A DNA stretch of 64,000 nt from Prevotella sp. E9-3. GTDB lineage: Bacteria > Bacteroidota > Bacteroidia > Bacteroidales > Bacteroidaceae. A model generated the notes under the pieces. It saw only the letters and a list, made by a program, of their open reading frames with translations. It did no database searches and was not told the origin of the DNA. Below, in pieces: positions 34,125 through 42,442 of this stretch; the stretch's first letter is position 1; each line of letters opens with the position of its first letter. The stretch covers positions 682,001 through 746,000 of the forward strand of contig NZ_CP091786.1 in the NCBI RefSeq assembly GCF_022024015.1, written 5' to 3'. The translations under genes were made by a program, and so were the position numbers.

Positions 34125-37100
34125 ATGATGAAGAAAATCTTTTTAGCTTTGATTTTCCTGTCTGTATTTTCTACAGGAATAGTAAAAGCACAGTCATATA
34201 ACTCTTTGTGGAATAAAGTTGAAGATGCCGAACGTCAGGATCTTCCCCAAACAGAACGTAAGGTGCTCGGCCAGTTGATTGCCAAGGCCGAACGTGAGGC
34301 TCAATATGGTCATCTGCTTAAAGCGTTGCTGAAAGACGGACAGGTTGCTGTGGCCGTGTCGCCCGACTCTCTGACTCCTTTCGTTGAGCGTCTTCAGCAG
34401 CGTGAACAAAAAGCAAAAACTATTCCCCTTCAGGCTGTCTATCAGGCTGTGTTGGGACATATCTATACCACACAGCCCACTTTAGGAGATAACAGTAAAA
34501 ACATTGGCCGGTCCTATCAGCAAAAGGCAATGAGCCATCCGAAGGAACTTGCTGCTGTGAAAGCTGCCGACTATCAGCCGTTGTTAGTGAAAGGTTCCGA
34601 TGGTTTCTATTATGGCGACAATCTGCTGAGTGCCATTGCTTACGAAACAGGACAGTTCAAGGCCCTTCATGCTTACTATCTTACCACCCCGAACCGTGTT
34701 GCGCAGTTGCTGTCGGGTATTGAATGGCTGAAGGCGGAAACTGATCGTTCTAAAATAATAATAACACATAAAAAAGATGTGGCTCGCTTCGACTCGCTGA
34801 TGGTTCACTATGCTGATCTCCCCGAATGTGGTGAGGCTGCTATTGCGCGTTATAAAAAGTCAGAGGAATTGATTGGTATCACAGAGAAACAAATGATAGA
34901 TTATATCGATGAGGCTTTGAAACGTTGGGGAACATGGAAACGTATGGATGTTCTTCGAAATGAAAAGGCCTTACTTACAATGCCTTTCTTTCATATAGCT
35001 TTCGACGAATTGTTGATGATACCCAGTCAAGAGAAGAAGATAGACCTTAAATTGCGCAATCTTCATTCTTTAACCATGAAGGTGTATCGTGTCAATGTCA
35101 GTGGCGATACATCACTTGACCCTTCAAACAAAAAAGACTATGAGCAATTGAAAAAGTTGCTTACGCCCATGCCTGAGGCTACCATTACCAAACAATTCTT
35201 ACCCTATCTTCCTTATGAACAATTTAAGGATTCAATGTTCGTCAAAGGTCTGCCTGCAGGTGTCTATATGCTTGAGTTCAGTTCGCAACCTCAGACAGAA
35301 ACGATACACACTCTTCTCTTTGTGAGTGATGTGCGCTTGCTACAGTACGACCTGCCCCGTGACAAGAAGCGCTTTGTTGTAGTTGATGCTACCACTGGTC
35401 AGCCCATGAAGGATGCTTCGATACGACTTTCTGTTCGCAAGAACGGCCTGAATGACAAGAAGGAGACCATCACACTGGCTACTGACAAAGAGGGTGAGTG
35501 TATTTTCGACTGTGGGAAAGATGTGATTACTTCTGTATATGCATTTACGGATACTGACGTGTATTCTCCTTCCACAGAGTCTCGCAGAACCTATCATTAC
35601 TATAACAACAACCGCAATTTGAATCGCGTGTCTGTCTTTACCGATCGGGCTATCTATCGCCCAGGTCAGAAAGTACAAGTTGCAGCCATCCTCTATACTA
35701 CCCGTCATGGAATTGAGCATGAGCCACAGACAGGGAAAAAAGTGGAAGTAAACTTGCGCGATGCCAATTATAAAGAAGTGGCTCATTGCGAACTGACCAC
35801 TGATGAATACGGTTTGGTGAATACAGAATTTCTGTTACCCTCCAAAGGCCTTTCCGGAAGGTATTCTGTAACTGTTGATGGTCAGACTCACTATTTCAGC
35901 GTTGAAGAATATAAACGTCCTACCTTCCAGGTGGAGTTTCCAAAGATTGAACAGAACTATCGCGAAGGCGATACCCTTACTGTCCGAGCCTCAGCTATGA
36001 GCTATGCAGGAGTGCCTGTTCAAGGAGCCCGTGTGAAATACACCGTTGAACGGCGCGTGGCTTGGTGGTGGTTCAACTATTATCGTTACTGGGAACAGGC
36101 AGGAATAGGAGTTGGCTCCGATTCTGAGCAGTTGTTCCAAGGTGAGACTACGACCGACCGGAATGGCCATTTCGAAGTCTCTATGCCGATGGTAATGCCA
36201 AAGGGCGCTTCTCCTCAGTTCTACAATTTCGTGGTAACAGCCGATGTGACCGATGCTGCCGGCGAGAGTCACCAGGGTGAATTGTCGCTGCCTTTGGGAA
36301 ATCGTCAGACGGTACTTACTGTTGATCTTGAAGAAAAGATTCTTATTGAAAAATCCGAGCCTATGAAATTCCATTGGCTCAATGCTGCCGGCAACGATGT
36401 GAATGCAGTGGTTCGCTATCAGATAGATGGCGGAAAATGGAAAGAAATTCAGAGCAATACATCAGTTGCCTTGCCACAGCTGAAGAGTGGACGCCACGAG
36501 CTGTTGGCTGTTTGTGGCACCGATTCGTTGAAACGTTCGTTTGTCGTGTTCTCGCTCGATGACACACGTCCGGCTGTTGAGACCGACAACTGGTTCTTCC
36601 TTTCAGCCAATCAGTTTGCTAATGATACCGATCCTGTCACCCTTCAGGTAGGCTCTTCTGCCGATATACATATTGTCTATACCATTCTGGCAGGCGATAC
36701 CGTCATTGAACAAGGTTCCGTTAATCGTTCGGGTGAACTGCTGAATAGAAAGTTCGTCTATAAGGAAGAATATGGCAATGGCCTTACGCTAAGTTTTGCG
36801 TGGATACGCAATGGCAAGACTTATACATTCTCTGATGAGATACGTCGTCCTGTACCCAACAAGAATCTTTTATTGAAATGGGAGACTTTCCGCGACCGGC
36901 TCATCCCTGGTCAGCAGGAAGAGTGGACATTGACCATTCTTTCGCCCACAGGAGGCAAGATGGAGGGCGCTTCACTGATGGCAACCCTCTACGACAAGAG
37001 TCTCGATCAGTTGATGGGTCATCAATGGAAGTTTGATCCTCAAGTCTGGCTGCCATTAGCATACTCTTCGTGGATAAGTGGTCAGCGTTATGGTTTCTAT

Positions 37101-39680
37101 AAATTTGCATCACGCCGTCTTGACCTGAAAGATGTTGAGCCTTTAAAGTTCTGGCAGTTCGACGCTGATGTGTTCCCCAATGTCCGTTCCAATGGTCGGA
37201 TGAGATTGAGAGGTGCTAAGCCAATGATGATGAATGCACGCTCCAAGGCATCCGATGATATGTTAGAAGAAGTGGTAATAACAGGCTTTGGAGGGAAAAA
37301 TACAGACGAACTGGCATCGTCAGATGCACCGATTGGATATTATAATGTTCAGGAAAACCTTAACACATCGAAGAAAGGAACTCAGCAGCTGCGCCAGAAT
37401 TTGCAGGAAACAGCTTTCTTCTTCCCCAGTCTTATCTCTGATGCCGACGGTCGCGTATCGTTGAAGTTCACCCTGCCTGAGAGTCTTACCACTTGGCGCT
37501 TTATGGGACTTGCCCATACTAAGGACATGATGTATGGAATGCTTGATGGCGAGACCGTAGCTAAAAAGGATGTGATGATTCAGCCCAACGTGCCCCGTTT
37601 CCTGCGTCAGGGCGATGAGGCTGTGCTGACGGCACGTGTGTTTAACACCAGTGATGAGGTGATAGAAGGAACCGTTCGCCTCGAACTGCTGGATGCTGAA
37701 CGCAATTTCGTTGTGTTCAGCAAACAAGTGAACTGTCTTCTCGAAGCCAACAATACGGTAGCTGTGAGCATTCCTGTTGAAGCGGATGTGCTGAACGGTC
37801 ATACCCTTTTGATTTGCAAGATGATGGTGACAGGTGAAGATTTTAGTGATGGCGAACAACATTATCTTCCTGTATTGCCTAATCGTGAGCAGGTTACAGT
37901 TACCGTACCTTTCGTTCAGACAGAACCAGGTACAAAGACGATTACCCTTCCAGTCGTTCCTCAGCAAGAAAACGGAAAACTGACCGTTGAATACACCAAC
38001 AATCCTGCTTGGCTGATGATTCAGTCGCTACCCTCACTGGCCCATCCTCACGACAACTGTGCCATCTGTCAGGCAGCCTCTCTCTATACCAACGGACTTG
38101 GCCGGTATATTGTTGACCAGAATCCTAGCATAAAGTCTGTCTTTGACACTTGGATGAATGAAGAGCAGCACTCACGGAGAAAGAATACTTCACTCTATTC
38201 TTCGCTCGAAAAGAATGACGAACTGAAAGACCTTTTGCTCAGTGAAACTCCTTGGGTGGCAGATGCCGACCGTGAGCGTGATCAGAAACAACGCCTCGTC
38301 GATTTCTTTGATGAGACCGTAATGAACGACCGCCTTGAGTCGGCTGTCAAACAATTGAAGGCTCTTCAGAATGCCGATGGCTCTTGGAGCTGGTGGAATG
38401 GTATGGAAGGTTCATACTATATGACCGTTGAGGTGAGTCAGATGCTGGTTCGCCTGCAGCAGATGACGGCCAGTCAGAATACTTCCGACTATCGGAAAGA
38501 TGTGGCATTGATGCTCTCAAAAGCCTTCAATTATATGGACGGCAAAGTATATGAAATGGTGAAACAGATGAAGGAAGATGAGAAGAAAGGTCATAAGCAG
38601 GCCTTCCCCTCTCACAAGGCGCTTCAATACCTTTATATATATGCTATCGATGGACGGAAGCCTTCGGCCAATATGGCTTCTTCTCATTCCTATTTGAAGA
38701 ACCTGCTGAAGAAAGAAGGGCGAAACCTCACCATCTACGACAAGGCCATGGCCAGCATCGTGCTCCAATCGCCGATGTTCCTCAAGAGTCTTCACGAGTG
38801 GAGTTCTTATAAGGAAGATGTGGGCCGATACTACGACACGCCACGTGCCCTCTATTCGTGGCGCGACTATCGTATTCCTACCCAAGTGGCAGTCATTGAG
38901 GCTTTCAAACGTCTGTTGCCCAGCGATACAAAATCCATTCGTCAGCTGCAGCAATGGCTGCTCCACGAGAAACGTGCCCAGGCTTGGGATACGCCCATCA
39001 ATACTGTTGAGGCCATCTATGCTTTCTTTGATGGTCAGCAGGAAGTACTGGACAATCAGCCGCAGTCTGTATTGAAAATCGATGGAAAGCCTTTGGTGGG
39101 AAACCGCTCCAGTCAGTCGTCTTCGTCCATCGGCTATGTAAAGTCGTCAGTCCCTGTAGCAGCCGATGCTGAGGCCCCACAAGCACTTACCGTCGAGAAA
39201 ACCTCTTCAGTAACCAGTTGGGGCGCTGTCTATATGCAGTACATGCAGGACGTGAAAGATATCGATGCTCAGGGTAGCGAACTCAGTGTGAACCGCCAAC
39301 TGCTGGTAGAGAAAGACGGTCGCTTTGTACCACTGGAAGGTCGTGAGGCCGTACTCCGTGTGGGCAGTCGTATTCGTGTGCGCCTCACTATTGATGCTAA
39401 GCGCGACCTCGATTTTGTTGAGCTGATCGACAAGCGGGCTGCCTGTCTTGAACCCTTGAACCAACTCAGTGGTTATCACCACGGTGCCTATGTGTCGCCC
39501 AAGGACCATTCAACTCAGTATTTCTTCAATGTCATGGCCAAAGGACGCCGTGTCGTAGAGACAGAATACTATGTGGACCGTGTCGGCCGTTACGAAACAG
39601 GCGTGTGCACCGTTCAGTGTGCCTATGCGCCCGAATACCGTGCTACCACTCATTCAATGACCCTTATCGTGACTGAATAA
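34125..39680 (+). CDS. Large alpha-2-macroglobulin family protein, exported
   Basis: 1851 aa from ATG 34125 (MMKKIFLALIFLSVF signal peptide). The middle part has macroglobulin beta domains (SVFTDRAIYRPGQKVQVAAILY, MG2-like) and the LPESLTTWRFMGLAHTKDM block. The C-terminal alpha/alpha toroid has LKALQNADGSWSWWNG. The thioester motif CxEQ is absent; the corresponding place reads NCAICQ (C1312-Q1316), so a covalent protease trap is unlikely. Near residue 1046, LEEVVITGFGG resembles the TonB box/plug start of SusC-type receptors. The DUF1573 gene begins 1 base after its stop, making an operon. Proposed role: periplasmic defence or envelope housekeeping. Confidence 0.88.
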   Translation: MMKKIFLALIFLSVFSTGIVKAQSYNSLWNKVEDAERQDLPQTERKVLGQLIAKAEREAQYGHLLKALLKDGQVAVAVSPDSLTPFVERLQQREQKAKTIPLQAVYQAVLGHIYTTQPTLGDNSKNIGRSYQQKAMSHPKELAAVKAADYQPLLVKGSDGFYYGDNLLSAIAYETGQFKALHAYYLTTPNRVAQLLSGIEWLKAETDRSKIIITHKKDVARFDSLMVHYADLPECGEAAIARYKKSEELIGITEKQMIDYIDEALKRWGTWKRMDVLRNEKALLTMPFFHIAFDELLMIPSQEKKIDLKLRNLHSLTMKVYRVNVSGDTSLDPSNKKDYEQLKKLLTPMPEATITKQFLPYLPYEQFKDSMFVKGLPAGVYMLEFSSQPQTETIHTLLFVSDVRLLQYDLPRDKKRFVVVDATTGQPMKDASIRLSVRKNGLNDKKETITLATDKEGECIFDCGKDVITSVYAFTDTDVYSPSTESRRTYHYYNNNRNLNRVSVFTDRAIYRPGQKVQVAAILYTTRHGIEHEPQTGKKVEVNLRDANYKEVAHCELTTDEYGLVNTEFLLPSKGLSGRYSVTVDGQTHYFSVEEYKRPTFQVEFPKIEQNYREGDTLTVRASAMSYAGVPVQGARVKYTVERRVAWWWFNYYRYWEQAGIGVGSDSEQLFQGETTTDRNGHFEVSMPMVMPKGASPQFYNFVVTADVTDAAGESHQGELSLPLGNRQTVLTVDLEEKILIEKSEPMKFHWLNAAGNDVNAVVRYQIDGGKWKEIQSNTSVALPQLKSGRHELLAVCGTDSLKRSFVVFSLDDTRPAVETDNWFFLSANQFANDTDPVTLQVGSSADIHIVYTILAGDTVIEQGSVNRSGELLNRKFVYKEEYGNGLTLSFAWIRNGKTYTFSDEIRRPVPNKNLLLKWETFRDRLIPGQQEEWTLTILSPTGGKMEGASLMATLYDKSLDQLMGHQWKFDPQVWLPLAYSSWISGQRYGFYKFASRRLDLKDVEPLKFWQFDADVFPNVRSNGRMRLRGAKPMMMNARSKASDDMLEEVVITGFGGKNTDELASSDAPIGYYNVQENLNTSKKGTQQLRQNLQETAFFFPSLISDADGRVSLKFTLPESLTTWRFMGLAHTKDMMYGMLDGETVAKKDVMIQPNVPRFLRQGDEAVLTARVFNTSDEVIEGTVRLELLDAERNFVVFSKQVNCLLEANNTVAVSIPVEADVLNGHTLLICKMMVTGEDFSDGEQHYLPVLPNREQVTVTVPFVQTEPGTKTITLPVVPQQENGKLTVEYTNNPAWLMIQSLPSLAHPHDNCAICQAASLYTNGLGRYIVDQNPSIKSVFDTWMNEEQHSRRKNTSLYSSLEKNDELKDLLLSETPWVADADRERDQKQRLVDFFDETVMNDRLESAVKQLKALQNADGSWSWWNGMEGSYYMTVEVSQMLVRLQQMTASQNTSDYRKDVALMLSKAFNYMDGKVYEMVKQMKEDEKKGHKQAFPSHKALQYLYIYAIDGRKPSANMASSHSYLKNLLKKEGRNLTIYDKAMASIVLQSPMFLKSLHEWSSYKEDVGRYYDTPRALYSWRDYRIPTQVAVIEAFKRLLPSDTKSIRQLQQWLLHEKRAQAWDTPINTVEAIYAFFDGQQEVLDNQPQSVLKIDGKPLVGNRSSQSSSSIGYVKSSVPVAADAEAPQALTVEKTSSVTSWGAVYMQYMQDVKDIDAQGSELSVNRQLLVEKDGRFVPLEGREAVLRVGSRIRVRLTIDAKRDLDFVELIDKRAACLEPLNQLSGYHHGAYVSPKDHSTQYFFNVMAKGRRVVETEYYVDRVGRYETGVCTVQCAYAPEYRATTHSMTLIVTE

Positions 39681-39681
39681 T

Positions 39682-40767
39682 ATGCAGAAAAAGTTATTGT
39701 TTACCCTCTTACTCGCCCTTGGCATTTTAACAGCCCAGGCTCAGAAACTCGTTTGCGACCACCCCACGCTGAACTGTGGAAAGACCAGCTATATGGTGCC
39801 CATTACGGCCACCTTTGAACTGCAGAACAAGAGTTCCCGCCGTGTGTTTATTGAGGATGTGCACCCCGACTGCGGATGCACTAAAGTCAATGTATCGAAA
39901 GCCGAACTGGGAGGCGGCGAGAAATGTACCATCAAGCTGAGCTATGATGCCCGTATGCTGGGCCATTTTGAAAAAACGGCTGCCGTGACTTATCGTGGCA
40001 GGCAGGGCGAAGTGGCTGCTCCTGTCTTTCTGAAGATGAAAGGTGTGGTGCTCACCGAACTGACCGACTATAGCGGTACTTATCCCTATGCCATGGGCGA
40101 CCTGCTGGCTGATAAGAACGTATTGGAGTTTGACGATGTGAACAAAGGCGACCATCCTCAGCAGATTATTAATGTGGTGAACAATGGCGACCGCCTTATG
40201 CAGCCCAACATCCAGCATCTGCCATCGTATTTGGAGGCTGAGTCGGTGCCCACTGAACTTCTGCCGGGAAAGAGCGGCAAAATCGTTCTTACCCTGAACT
40301 CAGAGTCAATCCACGATTTCGGTCTTACCCAGACTACGGTTCATCTGGCTAGTCAGTTGGGCGAGATAGTAAGCAGCGAGACCGAAGTGCCGGTATCGGT
40401 AGTGCTCTTACCCGACCTTACCAACTTTGAGGGTAAGAACAAGCAATATGCACCTAAGATGACCCTCTCGACCGATTCGCTGATATTAGGCCTTGTGGAT
40501 GGAAAACTACGTAAGAAAGGCGAGTTGACAATTACTAATAGCGGTCGTATTGATCTCGATATCTCGTCTATCCAGATGTTTACCGGAGGCCTTCGGCTGA
40601 CATTGGGTAAGCGCATCCTTCAGCCTGGTGAGCAGACCAAACTGAAGATCACGGCCAATCTTGCCCAATTGAAAAAGGCTCGCTCAAAACCCCGCGTGCT
40701 CATGATTACAAACGATCCCGATGCCTCGAAAGTGGTAATACCGATAATAGTGAAAAGTAAAAAGTGA
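39682..40767 (+). CDS. DUF1573 domain protein, exported
   Basis: 361 aa with signal peptide 1-20. The DUF1573/ASH-like beta-sandwich at about 25-120 has the typical VHPDCGCTKVNVSKAELGGGE, followed by two more Ig-like regions (for example LTITNSGRIDLDISSIQMF). The function is not known. It is translationally close to the alpha-2-macroglobulin gene (stop and start separated by one base). The last codons (VKSKK and stop) are made of a heptanucleotide repeat, so the C terminus may vary between strains. Confidence 0.85.
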   Translation: MQKKLLFTLLLALGILTAQAQKLVCDHPTLNCGKTSYMVPITATFELQNKSSRRVFIEDVHPDCGCTKVNVSKAELGGGEKCTIKLSYDARMLGHFEKTAAVTYRGRQGEVAAPVFLKMKGVVLTELTDYSGTYPYAMGDLLADKNVLEFDDVNKGDHPQQIINVVNNGDRLMQPNIQHLPSYLEAESVPTELLPGKSGKIVLTLNSESIHDFGLTQTTVHLASQLGEIVSSETEVPVSVVLLPDLTNFEGKNKQYAPKMTLSTDSLILGLVDGKLRKKGELTITNSGRIDLDISSIQMFTGGLRLTLGKRILQPGEQTKLKITANLAQLKKARSKPRVLMITNDPDASKVVIPIIVKSKK

Positions 40768-40840
40768 AAAATTTCTTGCCGTGCAAGCGTCCAAAGGCCG
40801 AGCGGCTACCGCTTGACAGGTACTGAAGTGAAAAGTAAAA
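40749..40840. repeat. Heptanucleotide repeats flanking a short insert
   Basis: AGTGAAA-AGTAAAA-AGTGAAA at 40749-40769 and AGTGAAA-AGTAAAA at 40827-40840. The 14-mer is a direct repeat with 78-base offset, enclosing a GC-richer piece with partial hairpin potential. It overlaps the end of the DUF1573 gene and lies before meaB. Confidence 0.8.
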
Positions 40841-40850
40841 GCCTACGAAT

Positions 40851-41945
40851 ATGGAACATCCCGAGAATAGTGCAGAATTTGCAGGACTGCAAGTGAACAG
40901 CGGCGTTGAACAACAGTCCATCGTCAATCCCTACCTGCAGCGTAACCGTTTCAAACGTCGTGAACTGTCAGTGGGCGAAATGGTTGAAGGCATCCTCAAA
41001 GGCGATGTCACCATTCTCTCACAGGCTGTGACCCTCGTAGAGAGTGCCAATCCTGACCATTATCAGAAGGCACAGGAAGTGATAGACCGGTTGCTGCCTT
41101 ATAGCGGAAACAGTATTCGTGTGGGTATCAGTGGCGTGCCTGGAGCAGGTAAGTCCACCAGTATCGATGAGTTTGGCATGCACATTCTGAAAGAGAAAGG
41201 CGGCAAGCTGGCTGTGCTTGCCATCGACCCTTCCAGTGAGCGTACCAAAGGCAGTATTTTAGGCGATAAGACACGCATGGAGAAACTTGCTCTTCACCCC
41301 GATTCCTTTATCCGTCCTAGTCCGTCTGCAGGTTCTTTGGGAGGTGTTGCCCGCAAAACCCGTGAGACCATTATCTTGTGTGAGGCTGCCGGTTACGACA
41401 AAATCTTTGTTGAAACCGTGGGCGTTGGTCAGAGTGAGACAGCCTGCCATTCTATGGTCGATTTCTTCTTGTTGATTCAGGTGGCAGGAACGGGCGATGA
41501 GCTGCAGGGCATCAAACGTGGCATCATGGAAATCAGCGATGGTATTGTCATCAACAAGTGCGATGGCGACAATGTGGACCGTTGCCACATGGCGGCTACC
41601 AATTTCCGTAATGCGCTCCATTTCTTCCCCAAACCCGAAAGCGGATGGCTGCCACGGGTGCTTTGCTATAGTGGTTTCTATGGCTTGGGAATCAAGGAAA
41701 TTTGGGATATGATCTACGAGTATATTGGTTTTGTGAAGGACAATGGCTATTTCGACCTGCGCCGAAATGAACAGGCTAAGTATTGGATGTACGAGAGTAT
41801 TAATGAACACCTGCGACTGAATTTCTACAACAATCCACTTATTCAGCAGCAACTCACCGAAGCAGAACGTACCGTTCTTTCCGGACAAAAAACCAGTTTC
41901 GTTGCCGCGCAGGACTTGCTTGACATGTACTTCAAGAACCTCTAA
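40851..41945 (+). CDS. meaB: MeaB/ArgK-type GTPase, methylmalonyl-CoA mutase chaperone
   Basis: 364 aa, G3E P-loop GTPase: Walker A GVPGAGKSTSIDEFG, DPSSERTKGSILGDKTRM, the ETVGVGQSE switch and NKCDGDN for guanine. It protects and reloads adenosylcobalamin-dependent methylmalonyl-CoA mutase, part of the propionate pathway. The mutase genes are not in the window. It lies 83 bases behind the DUF1573 gene on the same strand with the repeat element between. Confidence 0.93.
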   Translation: MEHPENSAEFAGLQVNSGVEQQSIVNPYLQRNRFKRRELSVGEMVEGILKGDVTILSQAVTLVESANPDHYQKAQEVIDRLLPYSGNSIRVGISGVPGAGKSTSIDEFGMHILKEKGGKLAVLAIDPSSERTKGSILGDKTRMEKLALHPDSFIRPSPSAGSLGGVARKTRETIILCEAAGYDKIFVETVGVGQSETACHSMVDFFLLIQVAGTGDELQGIKRGIMEISDGIVINKCDGDNVDRCHMAATNFRNALHFFPKPESGWLPRVLCYSGFYGLGIKEIWDMIYEYIGFVKDNGYFDLRRNEQAKYWMYESINEHLRLNFYNNPLIQQQLTEAERTVLSGQKTSFVAAQDLLDMYFKNL

Positions 41946-42052
41946 TTCTGCATAAATATACTGTTCTCTTTTCGAAAATTAAGACAAATAAAAATTGCAA
42001 ACTAGAACGGAGAGACAACGAAAATTTACCTTTTTTGTACTTGAACGGCCTT

Positions 42053-42193
42053 TATACCGCAATTTACTGCATCTTATACCGCAATCCTTTAAGTTTTATA
42101 CCGCAACTTAATGGTAGTTGCAGTATAACTTAATGGTAGTTGCAGTATAGCTTTTATTCAGTTGAGGTATAACTACCGTTCAATTGCAGCCTT
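42053..42193. repeat. Seven-unit, 22-bp-phased repeat array with orientation switch
   Basis: TATACCGCAA occurs at 42053, 42075 and 42097 (22-base steps). The reverse form TTGCAGTATA occurs at 42118 and 42140, TTGAGGTATA at 42162 and TTGCAGCCTT at 42184 (22-base steps). Positions 42106-42127 and 42128-42149 are an exact 22-bp tandem duplicate. The array sits in the 497-base gap between convergent meaB and the S8 protease gene. That gap also has the hairpins at 42263 and 42375 and no gene that I can support. Confidence 0.9.
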
Positions 42194-42262
42194 TATTCGG
42201 GGGGTATAAAGGAAAAATAAACGCCCTTTTTGAGTGATATAATCGTAAACAATTGGTGTTCA

Positions 42263-42289
42263 GTAAGTTGCGAATAATTCGCAACTTAC
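42263..42289. repeat. 27-base hairpin with 12-bp arms
   Basis: GTAAGTTGCGAA / TTCGCAACTTAC around TAA. It is followed by no T tract, so it is not a classical terminator. Confidence 0.75.
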
Positions 42290-42374
42290 ACTACAATTGC
42301 TCATATTTCGCACAGAGAAGTCCAAAGTAGGAGTTGGTGAATTCCACGCGATTCTCACGCGTTTTAATGGAATA

Positions 42375-42410
42375 AATATACATCATAAAAATGTATGTAT
42401 ATTCTTTTTT
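42375..42410 (+). terminator. Possible terminator in the meaB/protease gap
   Basis: AATATACAT / ATGTATgtATATT imperfect AT-rich stem followed by CTTTTTT. It is weak and AT-only. Confidence 0.4.
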
Positions 42411-42442
42411 GGGGGGCAGTCAGTTTTGTTGGGTGTTCTCTA

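Noticed and set aside
40768..40850. Cobalamin riboswitch before meaB
   Set aside because: The gap is only 83 bases, lacks the long conserved core and is explained by repeat sequence.
42053..42193. CRISPR array
   Set aside because: The unit flips orientation, the period is 22 bases and the intervening bases are themselves partly repeated, so there are no unique spacers.
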